Shown here piece after piece: positions 45,534-51,352 of a stretch of DNA of 51,352 bases. A program made the translations under genes and the position numbers. Below the pieces are notes generated by a model. That model searched no databases. It saw nothing but the letters and a program-made list of their open reading frames with translations, and was not told the DNA's origin. The stretch is taken from contig NZ_JAMLFX010000002.1 in assembly GCF_023634765.1 (NCBI RefSeq), forward strand, positions 57,319 to 108,670. The letters run 5' to 3'. Within the stretch, counting starts at the first letter, position 1; every line of letters begins with the position of its first letter. The stretch comes from Pseudomonas sp. AKS31. Its GTDB lineage: Bacteria; Pseudomonadota; Gammaproteobacteria; Pseudomonadales; Pseudomonadaceae.

Positions 45534-46304
45534 TCACCGATTCAACACATCCCCCATCCACTGCAAATACTGCGCACGGTCCGAGATCGAGTTATGCCCC
45601 GAATCTGGTACCACCCGGAGCTCCGCCACACCCTGCGGGAAATTCTCCAGCAAACGCTGCGTGCTGGCGCGGGGAATCACCTCGTCGTCGCTTGCCGCCA
45701 GTAACAACGTCGGCACGCGGATATGCGCGGCGTACTTGCCGGATTCGAAGCGGTCCTTGAGCAACCACTGCACCGGCACCCACGGATACTGGCGTGCCGC
45801 GATTTCTTCGAGGCTGTTGTAAGGCGTCACCAGAATCAATTGCTGCACCGGCCGCTGACTGGCCAGACGCACGGCCACGCCGGAACCGAGACTGCGCCCG
45901 ACCACCGCAATCTGCGGATGGCTGGCGTAGACCTGATCAAACAGCGCCAGCGCATCCTCGGCAATCGCCGCCTCGGACGGTGAGCCGCCGCTGCCACCGA
46001 AGCCGCGGTAGTTGAGCAAATACACCGCGTAACCGGGAAACGCCTCGGAAAACTCCGGCAGATTGCGCGACACGTCCTCGGCATTGCCGCCGAAGTAGAT
46101 CAGTGCCCGTGGCCCGACGCGCTCGCGGGTGACCACTGATATCTGCGCGTCCGGCATCGACAGAGTCAGTTGTGAGTCGCTGCCGCTGACAGCATTGGGC
46201 TGCGGAAAATAGATCAGCGAGCGCTGAAAAAAGAACAGCGCCGCACACAGCACCAGGTACACGGCAACGATCAATGCGACGAGTGACACCAGGGTTCGGG
46301 ACAT
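45534..46304 (-). CDS. membrane-anchored alpha/beta hydrolase
   Basis: A 256-aa protein from ATG 46304. Residues 5-26 are an uncleaved membrane anchor (LVSLVALIVAVYLVLCAALFF), followed by a periplasm-facing or cytoplasm-facing hydrolase. The nucleophile elbow is VVGRSLGSGVA, with oxyanion region LIYFGGNAED and NYRGFGGSGG; the catalytic Asp lies in AASDDEVIP and His in DSGHNSI. It resembles the BEM46/ABHD13-like serine hydrolases. The longer in-frame reading from 46427 is rejected: it would overlap the divergent AKR gene start. Confidence 0.82.
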   Translation of the reverse strand: MSRTLVSLVALIVAVYLVLCAALFFFQRSLIYFPQPNAVSGSDSQLTLSMPDAQISVVTRERVGPRALIYFGGNAEDVSRNLPEFSEAFPGYAVYLLNYRGFGGSGGSPSEAAIAEDALALFDQVYASHPQIAVVGRSLGSGVAVRLASQRPVQQLILVTPYNSLEEIAARQYPWVPVQWLLKDRFESGKYAAHIRVPTLLLAASDDEVIPRASTQRLLENFPQGVAELRVVPDSGHNSISDRAQYLQWMGDVLNR

Positions 46305-46416
46305 TCGGCTACTTTTAACGGTGTGTGAAGGATGGCTGTCGCAGTGTAGTCCAGCCCTGCAACCGGGCCGCACACCCACACAACCGGCAACAGATCCACG
46401 CAGCAGGGGAACCAGC

Positions 46417-47361
46417 ATGCGCCACACTGAGGGTTACTCCCGTCGCCGATTGCTCACGCTGGCTGCCGGGGTTTCGGCGGTCTTCACCTTTGATCGGGCG
46501 TTGGCCACAACCACCACGTCCGCGACCACCGGAGGCCAAACCATGCAGACCCGCGCCATCCCCTCCAGCGCCGAGTCGCTGCCCATCGTCGGCCTGGGCA
46601 CCTATCGCGGTTTCGACGTCGGCCCCGGCGACCCGGCCTACCGGCAATTGCAGGCGGTGCTCGATGAGCTGTTCACCAAGGGCGGCACGCTGATCGACAG
46701 CTCACCGATGTACGGCCGCGCCGAACAAACCACCGGTGAACTGCTGTCGATCCACGAACCGCGTTCGCCGGCGTTTCTGGCCACCAAAGTGTGGACGCGC
46801 GGGCGCGAGGAGGGCATCGCGCAGATGGAGCAGTCGTTCAACCTGCTGCGCACCGAGCGCATCGACCTGATGCAGATCCACAACCTGCTCGACTGGCAGA
46901 CCCACCTGCCGACCCTGCGCGAATGGAAAGCGCAGGGGCGCATCCGTTACATCGGCATCACCCATTACACGCCCTCGGCCTATGAGGAAGTCGAAGCGGT
47001 GCTGAAGGCCGAACCAGTGGATTTCCTGCAAATCAATTACGCCCTTGATGATCGAGGCGTAGAGAAACGTATTCTGCCGTTGTGTCGTGAGCGCGGCGTG
47101 GCGGTGATCTGCAATCGGCCTTTTGGTGGGGGAGGCTTGCTGGCGCGGCTCAAAGATAAACCGCTGCCGGGCTGGGTGTCGGATGTGCAAGTCAACAGTT
47201 GGCCACAATTGGCATTGAAGTTTCTGCTGTCACATTCGGCGGTGACTTGCGTGATCCCGGGCACGGGCAATCCGCGTTACATGGCTGATAACGCCAGGGC
47301 CGGGTTCGGTCCGATGCTCACCGATGCGCAGCGGCATCAGTTGATTGCGTTGGCAGGTTGA
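46417..47361 (+). CDS. aldo/keto reductase with Tat signal
   Basis: A 314-aa protein. The N-terminus YSRRRLLTLAAGVSAVF is a Tat-type signal (twin Arg then hydrophobic core), so it is probably exported folded to the periplasm. The AKR barrel follows: LIDSSPMYGRAEQTTGELL with catalytic Asp/Tyr, FLATKVWT with the Lys, and DLMQIHN with the His. The C-terminal cofactor loop CVIPGTGNPRYMADN suits NADPH binding. A Tat-exported NADPH enzyme is odd unless the cofactor travels with it. AGGGGA precedes the ATG. Substrate unknown. Confidence 0.83.
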   Translation: MRHTEGYSRRRLLTLAAGVSAVFTFDRALATTTTSATTGGQTMQTRAIPSSAESLPIVGLGTYRGFDVGPGDPAYRQLQAVLDELFTKGGTLIDSSPMYGRAEQTTGELLSIHEPRSPAFLATKVWTRGREEGIAQMEQSFNLLRTERIDLMQIHNLLDWQTHLPTLREWKAQGRIRYIGITHYTPSAYEEVEAVLKAEPVDFLQINYALDDRGVEKRILPLCRERGVAVICNRPFGGGGLLARLKDKPLPGWVSDVQVNSWPQLALKFLLSHSAVTCVIPGTGNPRYMADNARAGFGPMLTDAQRHQLIALAG

Positions 47362-47423
47362 GCGAGCCGGGATCTTCCGTTTTCTTCTATGGCTGAGGGT
47401 TTTAATTTCCAAATGGTCTTTGA

Positions 47424-47443
47424 AACTGTCAGATCTGACAGTT
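47424..47443. promoter_or_regulatory. lux-box-like perfect 20-bp palindrome
   Basis: AACTGTCAGATCTGACAGTT, perfectly symmetric, fits the LuxR-type pattern NNCT-N12-AGNN. Its centre is about 69 bp before the start codon of the 67-aa gene, a placement compatible with class II LuxR activation. No luxR or luxI gene is in the window. Confidence 0.7.
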
Positions 47444-47502
47444 GGAGGGGGTTTGTTAGCACGTAATCATGATGACACCTACTTCGCTCAGGAAGAATCA
47501 GC

Positions 47503-47706
47503 ATGGATGTGCTAAGCCGTCGATTGGCCTGTTTTACCGGAGTTTGCCTCGTGTTCATTCTGTTTGCTGCCTACGCGCTTGATGAAAAATATGTGTGTAT
47601 GGGACCGCAGCGTGGACAGTTTGCAACCGTGACTGCGAATTCTGTGAAAGAGGCGGTGACGTTAGCCAAGGCGTTGTGGGGGGCTGCGGGTTGTTATAAA
47701 AAATGA
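47503..47706 (+). CDS. small membrane or secreted protein, unknown function
   Basis: A 67-aa protein preceded by AGGAAG eight bases upstream of the ATG. Residues 8-25 form one hydrophobic segment (LACFTGVCLVFILFAAYA) that could be a signal peptide (AYA cleavage) or anchor; the 40-residue remainder, DEKYVCMGPQRGQF and then a helix with a final GAAGCYKK, has two cysteines able to form a disulfide. I do not recognise the family. The lux-box-like palindrome upstream suggests density- or signal-dependent expression. It is convergent with the LysR gene. Confidence 0.65.
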   Translation: MDVLSRRLACFTGVCLVFILFAAYALDEKYVCMGPQRGQFATVTANSVKEAVTLAKALWGAAGCYKK

Positions 47707-47713
47707 CAAGCCC

Positions 47714-48607
47714 TCAACCGCGATAGCGCAACGCCTCCAGCAACAACGCAAACGCCGGCGCAGCCTGGCGTCGGCTCGGGTAGTAGAGGTGATAACCGGC
47801 AAACGCCGGGCACCAGTCTTCCAGCACTTGCCGCAAACGGCCGTCGGCCAGATACGGCGCGACGATGTTCTCCGGGATGTAGCTCAGGCCGAAACCGTCC
47901 AGCGCCGCGTCGAGCAACGGGTAGACGCCGTTCAGGGTGACCTGCCCGGACACCCGCACTTTCAGGCTTTCGCCATCCTTCTCGAACTCCCAACTGTACA
48001 AACCGCCGTTGGTGGGCAGGCGCAGATTGTTGCAGGCGTGGTCGGTCAGGTCGCGTGGCGTTTGCGGCGGGGGGCGTTTGGTGAAGTAGGCGGGCGAGCC
48101 AACCACCGCCATGCGCATGTCGGGGCCGATGCGGGTGGCGATCATGCCTTGCGCGACGTCTTCGCCCAGACGCACACCCGCGTCGAAACCCTGGCCGGCG
48201 ATGTCGACGAAACCATAATCGCAGCTCACCTCGACGCTGATATCCGGGTATTTCGGCAAAAAGTCCTTGAGCACCGGGCGCAGCAGCCAGTCCAGCGAAT
48301 GATCGGTGGCGTTGAGGCGGATCTTGCCTGCCGGGGTGTCGCGCAGGTTGCTCAGGGCGGCGAGCTCCAGTTCGATTTCTTCGAAGCGCGGGCCGATGGT
48401 TTGCAGCAGGTGTTCGCCGGCCTCGGTGGGCGAGACGCTGCGAGTCGTGCGGGTCAGCAGGCGCAAGCCAAAACGCGCTTCAAGCGCGCGAATCGTGTGA
48501 CTGAGCGCCGATTGCGAAACGCCGAGTTTGGCCGCCGCTTTGGTGAAACTGCGCTCGCGGGCGACGGCGAGGAAGGCGAGCAGGTCGGTGGCGTTTTCCC
48601 GAAGCAT
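47714..48607 (-). CDS. LysR-family transcriptional regulator
   Basis: A 297-aa LTTR. Winged HTH at residues 8-65: FLAVARERSFTKAAAKLGVSQSALSHTIRALE. The effector domain (about 90-290) includes GKIRLNATDHSLDWLLRPVL, GFDAGVRLGEDVAQGM and the C-terminal GLSYIPENIVAPYLADG. ATG 48607 is taken as start; the open frame continues far upstream but overlaps the divergent cupin gene. Divergent from that cupin gene across 97 bp, so it likely regulates it. Confidence 0.88.
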   Translation of the reverse strand: MLRENATDLLAFLAVARERSFTKAAAKLGVSQSALSHTIRALEARFGLRLLTRTTRSVSPTEAGEHLLQTIGPRFEEIELELAALSNLRDTPAGKIRLNATDHSLDWLLRPVLKDFLPKYPDISVEVSCDYGFVDIAGQGFDAGVRLGEDVAQGMIATRIGPDMRMAVVGSPAYFTKRPPPQTPRDLTDHACNNLRLPTNGGLYSWEFEKDGESLKVRVSGQVTLNGVYPLLDAALDGFGLSYIPENIVAPYLADGRLRQVLEDWCPAFAGYHLYYPSRRQAAPAFALLLEALRYRG

Positions 48608-48704
48608 TGATGAGTGTCCTGCATAAGTTTTTTCGAATTCTAGTCGATTATCTGAAGAGTTCGGATGGGTAAAGTAGTGGCATTGCTTATCTGGAGGAAT
48701 TGCC

Positions 48705-49181
48705 ATGAACCCGATTGCCGCTTCTGCGTTGACCCTTTCCCTGTTGGCGGGTGAGGTGCAGGCCAATGACAATCCGCGCGTGACCGTGACACCGAATGGT
48801 TCGCAACCTTCGGCCAGAGGCCCGGCAGATTGGTTCACTGGCACTGTGCGGGTCGATGCGCCGTTCAAAGGCTCCGACGCAGCGCGAGTCAGTGGCGCGA
48901 CGGTGACGTTTGAGCCGGGCGCGCGCACCGCGTGGCATACGCATCCGTTGGGGCAGACCTTGATCGTCACGGCCGGTTCCGGTTTTGTGCAGGAATGGGG
49001 GCAGCCGGTTCGCAACATTCGTCCTGGCGATACGGTGTGGATCGCGCCGGGGACCAAGCATTGGCACGGGGCGGCGCCCGGCACGGCGATGACGCATATC
49101 GCGATTGCTGAAGTGCTCGATGGCAACGTCGCGGATTGGATGGAGCCGGTGAGTGCCGAGCAATATCCGCTTTCCGAGTGA
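48705..49181 (+). CDS. exported cupin, hydroxynitrile-lyase-like (GtHNL type)
   Basis: A 158-aa single-domain cupin after a signal peptide (1-20, ...GEVQA). Metal motif [14 protein letters not shown] (two His), then Gln, and KHWHGAAP (further His). The whole body, with [27 protein letters not shown] and TAMTHIAI, closely follows the Mn-dependent cupin hydroxynitrile lyase of Granulicella, but that enzyme is cytoplasmic and many relatives are uncharacterised. GGAGG precedes the ATG. Probably controlled by the divergent LysR regulator. Confidence 0.82.
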   Translation: MNPIAASALTLSLLAGEVQANDNPRVTVTPNGSQPSARGPADWFTGTVRVDAPFKGSDAARVSGATVTFEPGARTAWHTHPLGQTLIVTAGSGFVQEWGQPVRNIRPGDTVWIAPGTKHWHGAAPGTAMTHIAIAEVLDGNVADWMEPVSAEQYPLSE

Positions 49182-49188
49182 AGCGCTT

Positions 49189-49466
49189 CCCTCACCCCAG
49201 CCCTCTCCCAGAGGGAGAGGGAGCCGACCGAGGTGTCTTGTGTCATACATCGACCGGAAAGACCGAGTCGATTATGGGTTCACAGCAAACGCGACCCATC
49301 GACCTGAAAATGCTCTATCGATTATGGATTCACAGCAAAACGTGATCCATCGACCTGAAAGTGCTGTATCGATTATGGATTCACAGCAAGACGTTCAAGT
49401 CGGTGTAACTCCCGAATATCCCCGGATCGGTTCCCTCTCCCTTTGGGAGAGGGCTAGGGTGAGGGG
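49189..49466. repeat. TIR-flanked non-coding repeat element, copy 3, with tandem repeats
   Basis: Ends CCCTCACCCCAGCCCTCTCC and GGGAGAGGGCTAGGGTGAGGG. Inside lie three tandem units of about 50 bp starting at 49248, 49297 and 49348, each with CATCGACC(T/G)GAAA, TCGATTATGG(A/G)TTCACAGC. Copies 1 and 2 carry fewer units. It lies between the convergent cupin and oxidoreductase genes. Confidence 0.82.
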
Positions 49467-49480
49467 CTCTTTTCAGGCGT

Positions 49481-51352
49481 TTAGATCATCTCCGGCAGTG
49501 AAGAGAGGATTTTATCGAGGGTAATCGGATACTCCCGCACCCTAGCCCCGGTGGCGTTGTAGATCGCATTCGCCACCGCCGCACTGACCCCGCAAATCCC
49601 CAACTCACCAACCCCCTTGGCCTTCATCGGCGAAGACACCGGATCGGTCTCATCAAGGAAAATCACTTCCTGATGCGGAATGTCGGCATGCACCGGCACC
49701 TCATATCCGGCCAGGTCATGGTTGACGAAAAACCCAAGTTTCTTGTCCACCGCCAACTCTTCCATCAACGCCGCACCGACGCCCATGGTCATCGCACCGA
49801 TCACCTGGCTGCGCGCCGAAGTCGGGTTGAGAATCCGTCCCGCCGCACACACCGCGAGCATGCGGCGCACGCGTACTTCACCGGTGGCAGCATCGACGGC
49901 AACTTCGACGAAATGCGCGCCGAAGGTCGACTGCTGATACTTCTCGGCCAGATCACCGAACTCGATGCTGTCCTCGCCGACCAGTGCGCCGCCTTCAGCC
50001 GCATTGCGCAATGGCACGCTCTTGCTGCCGACGCGTACCTGACCGTCGATGAACTCGGCCTGATCCGCCGCCAGCCCCAGTTTGCTCGCCACCGCTTCGC
50101 GCAGTTTTACGCACGCGGCATAGACGCCAGAGGTCGAGCAGTTGCCGCCGAACTGGCCGCCGGAGCCGGCCGACACCGGGAAGTCCGAATCACCCAGACG
50201 CACCACCACCGCGTCGAGGCCAACGCCCATCATCTCGGCGGCAGTCTGCGCGAGGATCGTATAGCTGCCGGTGCCGATATCGGTCATGTCGGTTTCCACA
50301 ACAATCTTGCCGTCCCGCTCCAGGCGTACGCGGGCGCCGGACTTGACCAGCAGGTTGTTGCGAAACGCCGCCGCCACGCCCATGCCGATCAGCCAGCGGC
50401 CTTCACGACGGCTGCCCGGTTGAGCCTTGCGCTGATCCCAACCGAATTTCTCGGCGCCTGTCTGCAGGCACTTGATCAATTGGCGCTGGGAAAATGGCCG
50501 CTCGGTTTTGACCGGATCGACTTGCGTATCGTTGACAATGCGGAACTGCACCGGGTCCATCTTCAATTGCTCGGCCATCTCGTCCATGGCGATTTCCAGC
50601 ACCATCAACCCCGGCGCTTCTCCCGGCGCGCGCATGGAGTTGCCCTCGGGCAAATCGAGCGGCGCGAGGCGCATGCTCACGCGACGGTTTTCGGCGGCGT
50701 ACAGCAACTGGCTTGGTTGTGCGGCGAGTTCGACCTTGCCGTCTGCAAGGTTGCCCGACCAGCCTTCGTGGGCGATGGCGCTGAGCTTGCCGTCGGCTGT
50801 GGCGCCCATGCGGATGCGCTGAATCGTCGCCGGACGGTGTGTGGTGTTGTTGGCCATCTGCGGGCGGGCGAGGGCCACTTTCACTGGTCGGCCAGCCATG
50901 CGCGCACCGAGGGCGGCGAGGATAACGTCGGCGCGGATGAACAGCTTGCCGCCGAAACCGCCACCGATATACGGCGAGACCAGACGTACATTTTCCTTCG
51001 GTAGACCGAGGGTTTTCGCAATGTCACCGACACTCCAGGCGACCATCTGATTGGAGGTCCACACGGTCAGTTGATCACCTTTCCACGCCGCCAGGGTCGC
51101 GTGGGGTTCCATCATCGCGTGGGACTGGTCCGGGGTGGTGTACGTCTGATCGAACTGCACCGGAGCGGCGGCGAAGGCTTTGTCGAAGTCACCGTGATTG
51201 ACGTCGGGCAACTCATCTTTTGGCTCGACGCCCAGCGCTTTCACGCTGGCCAGATCGAACTTGCCTTCGACGGTTTCGTAATCGACCTTGACCCGTTGCG
51301 CGGCGGCGCGGGCCTGCTCGAACGTCTCCGCAACGACCAGCGCGACGGCCTG
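49481..51352 (-). CDS. molybdopterin-binding subunit of xanthine dehydrogenase/aldehyde oxidase family (partial)
   Basis: The 3' part (623 codons) of a large Mo subunit; the frame stays open through the window edge, so the 5' end is missing. Molybdopterin contacts: HAMMEPHATLAAW, SPYIGGGFGGK, NSMRAPGEAPG and SGGQFGGNCST; the catalytic Glu is in KGVGELGICG near the C-terminus. It resembles PaoC-type (periplasmic aldehyde oxidoreductase) large subunits. The FAD and 2Fe-2S subunits would lie upstream, outside the window. Substrate, probably an aldehyde or N-heterocycle, is not determinable. Confidence 0.9.
   Translation of the reverse strand, partial: QAVALVVAETFEQARAAAQRVKVDYETVEGKFDLASVKALGVEPKDELPDVNHGDFDKAFAAAPVQFDQTYTTPDQSHAMMEPHATLAAWKGDQLTVWTSNQMVAWSVGDIAKTLGLPKENVRLVSPYIGGGFGGKLFIRADVILAALGARMAGRPVKVALARPQMANNTTHRPATIQRIRMGATADGKLSAIAHEGWSGNLADGKVELAAQPSQLLYAAENRRVSMRLAPLDLPEGNSMRAPGEAPGLMVLEIAMDEMAEQLKMDPVQFRIVNDTQVDPVKTERPFSQRQLIKCLQTGAEKFGWDQRKAQPGSRREGRWLIGMGVAAAFRNNLLVKSGARVRLERDGKIVVETDMTDIGTGSYTILAQTAAEMMGVGLDAVVVRLGDSDFPVSAGSGGQFGGNCSTSGVYAACVKLREAVASKLGLAADQAEFIDGQVRVGSKSVPLRNAAEGGALVGEDSIEFGDLAEKYQQSTFGAHFVEVAVDAATGEVRVRRMLAVCAAGRILNPTSARSQVIGAMTMGVGAALMEELAVDKKLGFFVNHDLAGYEVPVHADIPHQEVIFLDETDPVSSPMKAKGVGELGICGVSAAVANAIYNATGARVREYPITLDKILSSLPEMI

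Noticed and set aside
48608..49246. N-terminal extension of the LysR gene to 49246
   Set aside because: The frame is open but antisense to the cupin gene and lacks LysR sequence; the HTH starts right after ATG 48607.
49248..49400. CRISPR-like repeat array
   Set aside because: Three units of about 50 bp follow one another directly with no unique spacers, inside a TIR element; tandem repeats, no cas genes.

Overview
The window reads as chromosome of a fluorescent-group Pseudomonas. The grounds are the high-GC coding style, the bkdR/bkdA1A2B/lpdV branched-chain keto acid operon in its Pseudomonas arrangement, the OprD-family porin, and about a dozen Pseudomonas-type REP doublets sitting almost only between genes or at operon ends. 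No rRNA, tRNA, CRISPR array, phage or insertion-sequence transposase was seen.

Layout. 0.2-4.5 kb: secreted esterase, two hypothetical envelope genes, a chalcone-isomerase-like secreted protein and an Nramp Mn2+ transporter. 4.6-8.8 kb: a cytochrome P450 divergent from an ArsR-type regulator, then a two-gene radical-SAM/DUF4130 DNA-repair module behind a near-ideal LexA box. 9.0-16.8 kb: ilvE, then lpdV-bkdB-bkdA2-bkdA1 divergent from bkdR, so Val/Leu/Ile transamination and keto acid oxidation lie side by side; a stand-alone tyrosinase follows. 16.9-20.4 kb: sulfide/persulfide oxidation unit (persulfide dioxygenase-like MBL protein, BigR/SqrR-type sensor, SQR, TauE exporter). 20.5-26.9 kb: hexuronate uptake and oxidation (TRAP dctMQP, lactonase, uronate dehydrogenase, OprD porin), with the same 22-bp inverted repeat in front of the operon and the porin. 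27.2-31.4 kb: DHA2 MFS/HlyD efflux pair and copC-copD. 31.5-40.2 kb: the reductive pyrimidine pathway (RutR-like TetR, PreA/PreT dihydropyrimidine dehydrogenase, dihydropyrimidinase, NCS1 transporter, beta-ureidopropionase).

40.4-44.4 kb is the most unusual stretch: a compact four-gene cassette of a catalytically intact SelD, a TauE/SafE permease, a NifS/IscS-type cysteine desulfurase and a DHH phosphoesterase of the family II pyrophosphatase fold whose first metal-ligand His is replaced. No selA, selB, tRNA-Sec or mnmH accompanies it, so it looks like an orphan selenophosphate (or related chalcogen-phosphate) system with an unknown end product. I do not recognise it as a described pathway.

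44.4-51.4 kb: a CAP-domain protein, an alpha/beta hydrolase, a Tat-exported aldo/keto reductase, a 67-aa membrane or secreted protein behind a perfect 20-bp lux-box-like palindrome, a LysR regulator divergent from a hydroxynitrile-lyase-like cupin, and the 3' part of a molybdopterin aldehyde/xanthine dehydrogenase large subunit that runs off the window. Three copies of a non-coding element with CCCTCACCC...GGGTGAGGG ends (8.8, 32.1 and 49.2 kb) are a further repeat family.
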